Source: Sphingomonadales bacterium (GTDB lineage Bacteria > Pseudomonadota > Alphaproteobacteria > Sphingomonadales > Sphingomonadaceae). From it: a stretch of DNA of 12,221 nt. Location: positions 1-12,221 of the forward strand of contig JAIVHR010000011.1 of NCBI GenBank assembly GCA_020200935.1. Direction: 5' to 3'. A program made the position numbers and the translations under genes. Of the stretch, positions 1 through 8,828 are shown one piece after another. The number at the start of each line of letters is the position of its first letter. The first letter of the stretch is position 1. The notes beneath the pieces were generated by a model, which saw only the letters and a program-made list of their open reading frames with translations, made no database searches and had not been told where the DNA came from.

Positions 1-1494
1 GAGTTGCTGATAGAGCCGCACCGCGACGACATTGCTCGAATATGCGAAGGCCTCGCGCAGCGTGATGCGCCCGCGATAGCGCCCGCCGGCATTCGAAGGC
101 CGATAGTCGCCGGTCTCGATCGGACTGTCCTCGACCATCGTTTCAGGCGTCATCCCGCTCCTGAGCGCCGCCAGATAGACGATCAGCTTGAAGGTCGATC
201 CCGGCTGGCGTTCGGCCTGGGTGGCGCGGTTGAAGGTCGAATCGGCATAATCGCGGCCGCCGACCATCGCCACCACCTCGCCGTCGGGCCGCATCGCGAC
301 CAGCGCGACCTGCGCGCCGGCCGGCGTCGACCGCCGGGTGATCCGCTCGGCGAGCGCCTGGAGCTGGCGATCGAGCGTGGTCCGCACCTCGACCGGCTCA
401 TGGCCGCCGATGCGAAGCGTTTCGCGCGCCTCGCGCGCCGCCCAGTCGGCGAAATAGGTGCCGCGGGGCAGCGCCGGCGGCGGCCGGTGATCGACCGTGG
501 CGAGCGGCGTCGCGGTCGCCACCTCGGGCGCCAGATAGCCGGCATCGACCATTGCCGCGAGCACCACCCGCTCGCGTTGCTGTGCGGCCTCGAGATTGCG
601 GGTCGGCGCGAGCCGCGACGGCGCCTTGACCAGCCCGGCGAGCATCGCCGCCTGGGTGAGGGTCAGATTTTCGGGATGGCGATAGAAATAATGTAGCGAG
701 GCAGCGCGCAGCCCGTAGACGTTGTCGCCGAAATAGGCGTTCGAGAGATAGCGTTCGAGGATCTCGTCCTTGTCGAGCCAGAGTTCGAGCCAGAGCGAGA
801 TCGGCACTTCCTTGATCTTGCGGCCGATGGTCTGGCCCGAATCGAGATAGGTGAGCTTGGCGAGCTGCTGGGTGATCGTGCTGCCGCCCTGGCGGGTGTC
901 GGAGGTGATGTTGGTCCACAAGGCGCGCGCGATGCCCTGCGGATCGATGCCCCAGTGATCGTAGAAACGCCGGTCCTCGACCGAGATGAAGGCGTCAACG
1001 ACATGCTGGGGCAGTTCGTCGAGCACGACCGGCCGGTCCATCACCGGCCCCATCCTCGCGATCGGCGTACCGTCGGAGGCGGTCATGATCATTTGCGGCG
1101 GCACCAGCGGCCGCGCGGTGCGTGAAACCGGCGCGGCTATGGCCAGCCAGGCGACGAGCGCCAACAAGCCGAGCAGGAAGCCGTAGAGCGCCCAGCGCAG
1201 CAGCCGCCAGCGCAGGCGGCGGCGCGTCGGTTGCTGCTCGTCCCCTTCGGTCCGATCCTCCTCCGCATCGGGCGGGTAGCGGGTATCGCCGGCGCGCGGA
1301 AAATCGACCCGCTCGCGATCGTCATACTCGCGGCCATATTCGGTATAGCCGACGAAATCGGGATCTATCAGCTCGGAGTGATCGGAGGACGGCTCGGGCC
1401 GGGGCTTGCGATAGCCCCGGTCGCGGGACCGATAATAGGGATCGAAGGCCGCGTCATGGCGGCGCCACGGATCGGAGTCATCGCGATCGGCCAT
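1..1494 (-). CDS. Class A penicillin-binding protein (transglycosylase/transpeptidase), 3' end outside window
   Basis: Bifunctional peptidoglycan synthase that would polymerise glycan strands and cross-link stem peptides in the periplasm, anchored in the inner membrane. Reading from the ATG at 1494, 498 residues are visible with no stop, so the gene runs off the left edge. Residues 1-98 form a long charged cytoplasmic segment rich in Arg, Asp and Glu, followed by one membrane segment at about 101-121. The GT51 domain shows EDRRFYDHWG at 173-182 (E173 is the expected catalytic Glu), GGSTITQQLAK at 203-213 and RKIKE at 225-229. The transpeptidase domain shows the acylation motif STFK at 433-436 (S433 nucleophile) and SSN at 486-488. 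The KTG motif would lie outside the window. No strong Shine-Dalgarno precedes the start. The gene lies 170 bp downstream of clpA on the same strand. Family assignment is firm; I cannot tell a PBP1A from another class A subtype on this part alone. Confidence 0.95.
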   Translation of the reverse strand, partial: MADRDDSDPWRRHDAAFDPYYRSRDRGYRKPRPEPSSDHSELIDPDFVGYTEYGREYDDRERVDFPRAGDTRYPPDAEEDRTEGDEQQPTRRRLRWRLLRWALYGFLLGLLALVAWLAIAAPVSRTARPLVPPQMIMTASDGTPIARMGPVMDRPVVLDELPQHVVDAFISVEDRRFYDHWGIDPQGIARALWTNITSDTRQGGSTITQQLAKLTYLDSGQTIGRKIKEVPISLWLELWLDKDEILERYLSNAYFGDNVYGLRAASLHYFYRHPENLTLTQAAMLAGLVKAPSRLAPTRNLEAAQQRERVVLAAMVDAGYLAPEVATATPLATVDHRPPPALPRGTYFADWAAREARETLRIGGHEPVEVRTTLDRQLQALAERITRRSTPAGAQVALVAMRPDGEVVAMVGGRDYADSTFNRATQAERQPGSTFKLIVYLAALRSGMTPETMVEDSPIETGDYRPSNAGGRYRGRITLREAFAYSSNVVAVRLYQQL

Positions 1495-1664
1495 AGTGTG
1501 TTAGGTTAATACTACACAAGAGGGTGACATGCCAGCCTTCCGAACATCCGTTCGAGTCCGGCTTGGTATACCATTCCCCCGAAAGAAGGAATTCCGGCCG
1601 ATTTCCGGTCGTCGGAGCGCAGCTCGGCTATCGGGGCGAAGCGCGAAATCCGGCCGATAGCATC
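1495..1664. other. Intergenic region between clpA and the PBP gene
   Basis: No gene is supported here. The region must hold the end of the clpA transcript and the start signals of the PBP gene, both on the minus strand. An imperfect inverted repeat (CGGCCGATTT at 1595-1604 against AAATCCGGCCG at 1646-1656) could fold downstream of the clpA stop, but no T-run follows, so I do not call it a terminator. An AT-richer stretch on the minus strand (TAGTATTAACC, about 1504-1514) close to the PBP start could be a promoter -10 or a TTAACC element; no good -35 partner is visible. Confidence 0.4.
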
Positions 1665-4001
<2,337 letters not shown>

Positions 4002-4008
4002 GTGTTAA

Positions 4009-4014
4009 CTCCTT
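4009..4014 (-). promoter_or_regulatory. Shine-Dalgarno of clpA
   Basis: On the minus strand AAGGAG stands 7 nt before the ATG at 4001. It is a near-perfect ribosome binding site and settles the clpA start. Confidence 0.8.
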
Positions 4015-4058
4015 CCCGGTCTCAACACCACGGGAGCCGGGTCAAACCCTAGATCGTA

Positions 4059-4066
4059 ATGGTTAA
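4059..4066 (-). promoter_or_regulatory. TTAACCAT element upstream of clpA (possible CtrA half-site)
   Basis: The minus strand carries TTAACCAT about 58 nt upstream of the clpA start. This octamer matches the half-site form of the CtrA box known from Alphaproteobacteria. One octamer can occur by chance, no full TTAA-N7-TTAA box is present, and I found no convincing -35/-10 pair tied to it, so the call is weak. Confidence 0.25.
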
Positions 4067-4135
4067 CGAATTCAGCAAGGGGGGCGGGACGGGCGATTGT
4101 CCGGCGCGGCACGGCGCGATCTGTCCCCCCGGCCC

Positions 4136-4333
4136 TCATCGCTTGAAGATCTGCTCGGCGGCCTTGCGGTGGCTGACCGCCCCGTCGAGCTTCGCCTCGA
4201 CCCGCGCGATTTCGCCCCGCAGCGCCTCGATGCGGGCTTCAAGCTCGACGACGGAGAGCGGATCGAGATCCTCCCGGCAGACTTCGGTCAGCGGGTCGGC
4301 GGGTTGTTTGGGCAACAGCTCGTCGATGTCCAT
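4136..4333 (-). CDS. DUF1192 family protein
   Basis: Small protein of unknown function; 65 residues if read from the ATG at 4333. The sequence runs from MDIDELLPKQ through an EDLDPLSVVELEARI segment (21-35) into a charged amphipathic helix (EIARVEAKLD, 41-50) and ends AAEQIFKR. The DLDPLS(V)xEL block followed by a helix that is probably a short coiled coil is the hallmark of DUF1192, a family of about 60-70 residues in Alphaproteobacteria. I chose 4333 because family members start at this point and because longer readings (ATG at 4354 or 4429) add unrelated residues, the longest overlapping the divergent oxidoreductase gene. The weak point is the ribosome site: GGAG ends only 2 nt before this ATG, so 4354 remains possible. 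It is divergent from the quinone oxidoreductase, with 74 bp between the starts. Confidence 0.82.
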   Translation of the reverse strand: MDIDELLPKQPADPLTEVCREDLDPLSVVELEARIEALRGEIARVEAKLDGAVSHRKAAEQIFKR

Positions 4334-4407
4334 ATCTCCAACGTTGACCCTCATCGGGTGACTGTCAATATGCGGACGCGCACAGGGGCGTCGTTTCGGG
4401 GAACCAT

Positions 4408-5415
4408 ATGACCGTTCGGGCACAGACAATGCAGGCGATCGACCCCGACCGGGCAGGCGGTCCGGAAGTCCTCGGCGCTGTCGAGCGGCCGGTGCCAGAG
4501 CCCGGCCCCGGCGAGGTTCTGATCAAGGTCGCCGCGGCGGGTGTCAACCGGCCCGACGTGCTGCAGCGGATGGGCCACTATCCGCCACCCGAGGGGGCTC
4601 CCTCGATCCTCGGCCTCGAAGTTGCCGGCAGGATCGTCGCGCTCGGCGAAGGCGTCGATGCGGCGTTCGACGGTCAGCGGGTCTGCGCGCTGCTCGGCGG
4701 CGGGGGCTATGCCGAATATGCGGTCGCGCCGACCGGCCAGTGCCTGCCGCTGCCCGACGCGCTGAGCGATATCGAAGGCGCGGCGATGCCCGAGACCTTG
4801 TTCACCGTCTGGCACAATCTGTTCCAGCGCGGCTATGCGAAGGATGGCGAGACGGTGCTCGTTCATGGCGGCACCAGCGGCATCGGCACGATGGCGATCG
4901 CGCTCGGCAGGCTGTTCAACCTCACGGTCCTCGTGACCTGCGGCAGCGATGCGAAATGCGAGGCCGCCGAGGCCCTCGGCGCGGCGCGCGCGATCAACTA
5001 CAAGGAGGCCGATTTCGTCGAGGGCGTGCGCGACTTCACCGACGGCGCCGGCGTTGCCGTGGTCCTCGACATGGTTGGAGGCGATTATGTCCCGCGCAAT
5101 CTGCAGTGCCTTGCCGAGGATGGCCGCCACGTCTCGATCGCCTTCCAGCGCGGCGTATCGGCCGAGATCAGCATCGTCGAGATCATGCGCCGTCGGCTGG
5201 TGCTGACCGGCTCGACGCTCCGGGCGCGCGATGCCGAATTCAAATCGTTGCTCGCCGACGAGATCGCCCGCACGGTCTGGCTGGCGGCCGAACAGGGCAG
5301 ACTCAAGCCGGCGATCGACACGACCTTCCCGCTCGCCGAGGCCGCCGACGCGCACCGGCGCATGGAGGCCGGCGAGCATGTCGGGAAGATCGTTCTCGAA
5401 ATGCCCGGTAGCTGA
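4408..5415 (+). CDS. NAD(P)H quinone oxidoreductase, PIG3/zeta-crystallin family (MDR superfamily)
   Basis: Zinc-free medium-chain dehydrogenase/reductase that would reduce quinones with NAD(P)H in the cytosol; 335 residues, the usual length for the family. The N-terminal GroES-like domain shows AAAGVNRPDVLQR followed by GHYPPPEGAPSILGLEVAG, the typical opening of PIG3 proteins, which lack the catalytic zinc cysteines of alcohol dehydrogenases. The Rossmann fold shows VHGGTSGIG at 152-160 for the dinucleotide. The ending (GEHVGKIVLEM) is also typical. The start at 4408 is the first ATG; a second Met at residue 8 (4429) lies nearer to where relatives begin, and neither has a strong Shine-Dalgarno (GGGGAA precedes 4408). 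It is divergent from the DUF1192 gene and convergent with the GSCFA gene, 27 bp from that gene's stop. True substrate unknown. Confidence 0.93.
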   Translation: MTVRAQTMQAIDPDRAGGPEVLGAVERPVPEPGPGEVLIKVAAAGVNRPDVLQRMGHYPPPEGAPSILGLEVAGRIVALGEGVDAAFDGQRVCALLGGGGYAEYAVAPTGQCLPLPDALSDIEGAAMPETLFTVWHNLFQRGYAKDGETVLVHGGTSGIGTMAIALGRLFNLTVLVTCGSDAKCEAAEALGAARAINYKEADFVEGVRDFTDGAGVAVVLDMVGGDYVPRNLQCLAEDGRHVSIAFQRGVSAEISIVEIMRRRLVLTGSTLRARDAEFKSLLADEIARTVWLAAEQGRLKPAIDTTFPLAEAADAHRRMEAGEHVGKIVLEMPGS

Positions 5416-5430
5416 TCGTCCGCACCAGTG

Positions 5431-5441
5431 GGCGCTTCGCC
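5431..5441. terminator. Short hairpin between convergent genes
   Basis: GGCG-CTT-CGCC in the 27-bp gap between the convergent oxidoreductase and GSCFA stops. It could help end transcription from either side, but the stem is only 4 bp and no T-run follows it, so this is a weak call. Confidence 0.22.
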
Positions 5442-5442
5442 G

Positions 5443-7131
5443 TCAGCCGTTCTTTCGCGCCGCTTTCTTCCTTGCCCTGGCAATCGCTTTTTTCTTGCGC
5501 TGGCACGCGGTCTTGAGTTGCTCGATCTGACGTTCCTGGATGCGGGTTTCGGGAACCGCCGTATCGAGCACCTCGAGTGCGGCGTCGGGTTGCCCATCGT
5601 CGATCAGCGCGCGGGCATATTCGAGCTTTGAGCCCGGCTGCAATTCCGGCTCGTCGGCGACCGCGGCGAGCCGCTCGAGAGCCTCGTCCATGGCGCCGAT
5701 CTTGCGCAAGGCGCGGCCGACATGCGCGTGGCGGAGCATGCCGCTCGCCGGGTGGCTTTCCGCCCAGTTGCGATCGACAGCGAGCATGCCGCTCTTGTCC
5801 TCGCGCGCGACATGCGCGTCGAGCATCAATTTCCAATGGGCGATACCCTTGATGCCGGACTTACGGATTTCCTCGACGATGCGGAGAACCTCGTCGAATT
5901 CCTCCAGCTCGGTATTGATTTCGGCACGCAGCCACTGCGCCTCGGTCGTCCCATTGCCTCGCAGCATCGCGAGCGCCTCCCGGGGGTGCTTGTGCTCGAT
6001 CAGATAGCGCGCATATTCGAGCGCGAAGCGCGGCGAACTCCTGGCCGCCTCCTTGTGCTCTTCGAAGAATTCCCGATCGTCGCGGGCGCGGGCGCGCCGC
6101 GCCTGTTCGGCGAGCAGGATCGCCGCTGCGCCTTCATCCGAGGCGATGTCCGGCAGCTCCAGTTCGTCGGCGTCTTCGCCGTCGGCAAAGGCAGCGATCA
6201 GCCGCTCGACATTGAAGGCGACCATCGGGCGGGTAACGTGGACCAGATCATCGTTCCATGCGGCCTTGCGGTTCGAGAGCGTGACCGTTTCGTAGCTCGG
6301 AAAATAGGTAATCCGCTCGTCCGCTTCGACGAGATGCTCGGCGACCGCGCGCAAGACCGATTTCGAATAGCAATTGGCGGAGATGACGTCCGTCCGCCGG
6401 TGGGTGGCCATCATCGGAACCGGCGATACGGTGAGGATCACCCGCAGATCCTCGTGGCCATGCCTGAACATCACCTCGAAAGCCGATTGCAGATAATCGC
6501 GGCATTCCTCGAAATTCAGAACATGCAGCGAGAAGCGCTCGGGTGCGTTGCGCAGCACCGAGGGCAGCGGTGTGCTATTCAGATATAGCTGCGCCTCTTC
6601 GTCCCACCAGAGCTCGACAAGGCCGAGCGTCATGATCACGATCCGGCAGCGCGCCATTTCCCGTGTCGCACGGAACAATCCCTCGCGTCTTGCTCGCACG
6701 AGGTCGAGCGATGCGGCCCGGATGCCCGGAACCATTTGCAGATCGACGAACTTGCCGGGTGACACCTCGCAAAAGCCGAGATCGTAATCGAATTGCTGTT
6801 CGCCGAAGGCCCAGGCGATTTCGTTGTAGATCGAAGGCGTCCCGAAATTATTGACGATCTCGGTATCGAGCCCCTTGAAAGCGTCGGTCTTGAACAAATC
6901 GCGCATCGGGATCTTGAAACCGCGTTGCGCGAGTTCGTGCTCGATATTGCGTGCGAAACACGAGCCGATGGTGAAGATCGCCTCGCCAGGCTCGAGCCTG
7001 AAGGGGACGTCGAAGGCCGGTTTGGTGACCGGCTCGACACGGTTCTCGAGATTGCGATCGCCCCAATGGGCAACAGGGTTGCTCTTGCGCGTCGCGAGGG
7101 CCTGCGGTCCGCTCAGTGAAACTAACGGCAT
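5443..7131 (-). CDS. GSCFA domain protein with C-terminal helical-repeat region
   Basis: 562 residues; function not established. Residues about 35-315 form a GSCFA domain, a group in the SGNH/GDSL-like hydrolase superfamily. GSCFA itself is at 56-60, with S57 as the likely nucleophile. Further blocks are TLGLVELW at 168-175 and TVSPVPMMATHR at 234-245, and D295-x-x-H298 fits the Asp-His part of an SGNH catalytic triad. Such domains may act as esterases or acyltransferases on glycans or lipids, but that is inference. Residues about 345-540 are Ala/Leu/Glu-rich helical pairs resembling tetratricopeptide repeats, and the tail at 543-562 is strongly basic (many Lys and Arg). No signal peptide or membrane segment is visible, so the protein looks cytoplasmic. 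The start at 7131 is the first ATG and lacks a good Shine-Dalgarno, so the true start is uncertain. It is divergent from the metallophosphatase gene. Confidence 0.9.
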   Translation of the reverse strand: MPLVSLSGPQALATRKSNPVAHWGDRNLENRVEPVTKPAFDVPFRLEPGEAIFTIGSCFARNIEHELAQRGFKIPMRDLFKTDAFKGLDTEIVNNFGTPSIYNEIAWAFGEQQFDYDLGFCEVSPGKFVDLQMVPGIRAASLDLVRARREGLFRATREMARCRIVIMTLGLVELWWDEEAQLYLNSTPLPSVLRNAPERFSLHVLNFEECRDYLQSAFEVMFRHGHEDLRVILTVSPVPMMATHRRTDVISANCYSKSVLRAVAEHLVEADERITYFPSYETVTLSNRKAAWNDDLVHVTRPMVAFNVERLIAAFADGEDADELELPDIASDEGAAAILLAEQARRARARDDREFFEEHKEAARSSPRFALEYARYLIEHKHPREALAMLRGNGTTEAQWLRAEINTELEEFDEVLRIVEEIRKSGIKGIAHWKLMLDAHVAREDKSGMLAVDRNWAESHPASGMLRHAHVGRALRKIGAMDEALERLAAVADEPELQPGSKLEYARALIDDGQPDAALEVLDTAVPETRIQERQIEQLKTACQRKKKAIARARKKAARKNG

Positions 7132-7255
7132 GGAGTCTATCTATGTCTATGGCGCTGCTGCGCAACCGATCCGGGGTCCCGACTAATCGAGCGTCGTTAG
7201 AATGTCACAATAATTCGTCATACGCTCCCAGGCGGAGCAACCAAGGGGACATGCT
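7132..7255. promoter_or_regulatory. Divergent intergenic region, GSCFA gene / metallophosphatase gene
   Basis: 124 bp, AT-richer than its surroundings, that must carry start signals for both divergent genes. For the minus strand a loose pair TTGTGA / GATTAG with a 16-nt gap (about 7187-7214) can be drawn; no clear pair is visible for the plus strand. AAGGGGA at 7243-7249, 6 nt before the ATG at 7256, is a good ribosome site for the phosphatase. Confidence 0.35.
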
Positions 7256-8653
7256 ATGGATGCGCCGCAAGGCTTCATCGGCCGGGTCGCGCCGGTCGGT
7301 CGCGATGGCGAACATCCGCGCCGCAAATACCGGACGATCTGGATTTCGGACATCCATCTCGGCACCAAGGGATGCAACGCGGACCTGCTGATCGATTTTC
7401 TCGACAGCACCGATAGCGAAACGATGTATCTCGTCGGCGACATAATCGATGGCTGGCGGATGAAAAAGCGCTTCTACTGGCCGGGCGAGCATAACGACGT
7501 GGTCTGGCGGGTGCTCAAGCGCGCCAGGCGCGGCACCGATATCGTCTACATCCCCGGCAATCACGACGAGATGTTCCGCCAGTTTGCCGGGCTCGATTTC
7601 GGCGGCGTACAGATACGGCGCAAGGCAATCCATGAGACCGCCGATGGCCGTCGGCTACTGGTGCTGCATGGCGACGAGTTCGACGCGGTGATGCTCTCGC
7701 ATCGATGGCTCGCCCATATCGGAGACGTCGCCTACGAGACGCTGATGGGCCTCAACCGCCTGGTCAGCGTGGTGCGGCGCTGGTTCGACCTGCCCTATTG
7801 GTCGCTCTCCAAGACCGCCAAGCACAAGGTCAAGAACGCCGTCGAGTTCATCTCCAAATTCGAGGAGTTGGTGGCCGAAGAAGCGCGCAAGCGCGGCGTC
7901 GACGGCGTCGTGTGCGGCCATATCCACCCATATCGCCACGGAGGGTCCGCTGGGCTTCACCGCGCGGCGCTGGTGCCTGCGCGAAGGGCTGCAGTTCACC
8001 ACCGCCTACCACACCCACTTTCCCGATTATGTCGCCCGGCGCACCGGCGTCCGGCCCGAATGGATCTGGAAATTGATGCGACATTTCCATGCGCGGTCGA
8101 GCGGCGTGATGACGACGACCGAGACCATGCGCGCGTTGCTGCGCTCGCACGGTATCACCAATCTGCGCCATTGGGGCAGGGGCGTCGATCTCGATGCCTT
8201 TTCGCCCGACAAGCCGGCCCCCGCGCTCTATGCATCGCTCACCCGGCCGATCCAGCTCTATGTCGGCCGGGTGGCGGTCGAAAAGAATATCGAAGGCTTT
8301 CTGAAGACCGGCCACCCGGGCTCGAAAGTCGTCGTCGGAGACGGGCCGGCGCGGGGCGAACTCGAACAAACTTATCCGGAAGCGCATTTCATCGGCATGC
8401 TGTCGGGCGATGCGCTGGCGGGCGCCTATGCCGGGGCGGACGTCTTCGTCTTTCCGAGCCGCACCGACACCTTCGGGCTGGTAATAATCGAGGCGCTGGC
8501 GTCGGGCACGCCGGTCGCCGCCTATCCGGTGGCCGGGCCGATCGATATCTGCACCGACCGCGTGGCCTGCCTCGACGACGATCTCGACCGGGCGATCGCG
8601 CAGGCGCTGACCCGGCGGCCCGAGGACTGCCTCGCCCTTGCGCGGCACTATAG
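7256..8653 (+). CDS. LpxH-like metallophosphatase, 3' end lost; second half is an out-of-frame extension
   Basis: Residues 1-224 are a calcineurin-like phosphoesterase of the UDP-2,3-diacylglucosamine diphosphatase (LpxH-like) group, which hydrolyses nucleotide-linked lipid precursors of lipid A at the inner membrane. All five metal motifs are visible: D32-x-H34, GDIID at 61-65, GNHDE at 101-105, HGDEFD at 138-143 and GHIH at 221-224 (codons 7916-7927). Relatives continue some 45-60 residues after GHIH through a conserved TAEIR/GDWVES-like stretch. Here that stretch is missing: from residue 225 the sequence is Arg/Pro/His-rich with no family character. This matches the wrong-frame reading of the glycosyltransferase coding DNA that begins at 7929. 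The 465-residue frame is therefore open by chance (common in such GC-rich DNA). Metal-binding residues are kept, so residual activity is possible, but the last part of the fold is lost. The start at 7256 is supported by AAGGGGA at 7243-7249. A sequencing or assembly error is the alternative. Confidence 0.85.
   Translation: MDAPQGFIGRVAPVGRDGEHPRRKYRTIWISDIHLGTKGCNADLLIDFLDSTDSETMYLVGDIIDGWRMKKRFYWPGEHNDVVWRVLKRARRGTDIVYIPGNHDEMFRQFAGLDFGGVQIRRKAIHETADGRRLLVLHGDEFDAVMLSHRWLAHIGDVAYETLMGLNRLVSVVRRWFDLPYWSLSKTAKHKVKNAVEFISKFEELVAEEARKRGVDGVVCGHIHPYRHGGSAGLHRAALVPARRAAVHHRLPHPLSRLCRPAHRRPARMDLEIDATFPCAVERRDDDDRDHARVAALARYHQSAPLGQGRRSRCLFARQAGPRALCIAHPADPALCRPGGGRKEYRRLSEDRPPGLESRRRRRAGAGRTRTNLSGSAFHRHAVGRCAGGRLCRGGRLRLSEPHRHLRAGNNRGAGVGHAGRRLSGGRADRYLHRPRGLPRRRSRPGDRAGADPAARGLPRPCAAL
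7918..7935 (+). other. Deletion/fusion junction with a 7-bp direct repeat
   Basis: The last phosphatase codon with family identity ends at 7927 (His of GHIH) and the first glycosyltransferase codon (His of HIATEGPLG) starts at 7929. CCATATC occurs twice here, at 7918-7924 and 7928-7934. A short repeat at the join is what recombination or replication slippage between two microhomologies could leave. The intact parental sequence is not in the window, so the mechanism is inference. Confidence 0.65.
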
Positions 8654-8726
8654 CTGGCGGCGAAGCGCCGAGCAGTTTCTCGACGCCTTGGTCGACAGCG
8701 CGGAGGATGCGCCGCTCGCCGCCTAG
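7929..8726 (+). pseudogene. GT4-family glycosyltransferase, 5' part missing
   Basis: In the frame containing 8073, the DNA from 7929 encodes 265 residues of a GT-B glycosyltransferase, beginning HIATEGPLGFTARRWC and then TTAYHTHFPDYVARRTG. In relatives this block lies roughly 80-90 residues from the N-terminus. Further on come a GVMTTTETMRALL-like linker, RGVDLDAF, YVGRVAVEKNIEGFL (start of the donor-domain fold), VVVGDGPARGELE and PSRTDTFGLVIIEALASGTPV. The last corresponds to the E-x7-E nucleotide-sugar site, with Asp in the first position as is common in this subgroup. The gene ends at a TAG at 8724-8726, followed by a terminator. No start codon with family agreement exists; the nearest in-frame candidates are TTG 8073 and ATG 8076, within the protein and without a good ribosome site. 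If made, that product would be a lone C-terminal domain. The intact enzyme would have glycosylated a lipid or polysaccharide at the membrane. Confidence 0.82.
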
Positions 8727-8772
8727 CTGCATAACCTCCGCCCTTGCTCTCGGGCCCCGGATATCCTAGATC

Positions 8773-8822
8773 GGAGGTCAATGATGGCCGTCCCGTGGGG
8801 GCGGCCCTTTTCTTATCGGGAG
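8773..8822 (+). promoter_or_regulatory. Two ribosome sites for trcR flanking a hairpin
   Basis: GGAGGT at 8773-8778 stands 5 nt before an ATG at 8784, and GGGAG at 8818-8822 stands 6 nt before the ATG at 8829. Both ATGs are in the same frame. Family agreement begins at the second (MAHPLMP), so I place the start there. The first site is at least as strong and would add 15 residues read through the hairpin at 8786-8806. Confidence 0.5.
8786..8814 (+). terminator. Intrinsic terminator after the glycosyltransferase remnant, in the trcR leader
   Basis: GGCCGTCCC (8786-8794) pairs with GGGGCGGCC (8798-8806) over 9 bp (one G-T) around a GTG loop, followed by C and then TTTTCTT at 8808-8814. It is a standard rho-independent terminator for the upstream plus-strand transcript. 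It ends only 15 nt before the trcR start codon, so trcR needs either a promoter at or inside the hairpin, or readthrough. Confidence 0.75.
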
Positions 8823-8828
8823 TTTGCC

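Noticed and set aside
1548..1580. TTCGAGTCC followed by TATACCA looked like the 3' end of a tRNA or an attachment-site scar
   Set aside because: The T-arm stem does not pair, and no matching acceptor, D or anticodon arm lies upstream on either strand.
1595..1656. Inverted repeat downstream of clpA as a rho-independent terminator
   Set aside because: Loop of about 40 nt, a bulged stem built on the self-complementary CGGCCG, and no T-run.
4136..4429. A longer 97-residue form of the DUF1192 protein
   Set aside because: The extra N-terminal residues do not resemble the family and would overlap the start of the divergent oxidoreductase gene.
7928..8653. The second half of the 465-residue phosphatase frame as a novel Arg/Pro-rich domain
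   Set aside because: The same DNA in another frame gives clear glycosyltransferase motifs, so this half is a by-product of the frame change.
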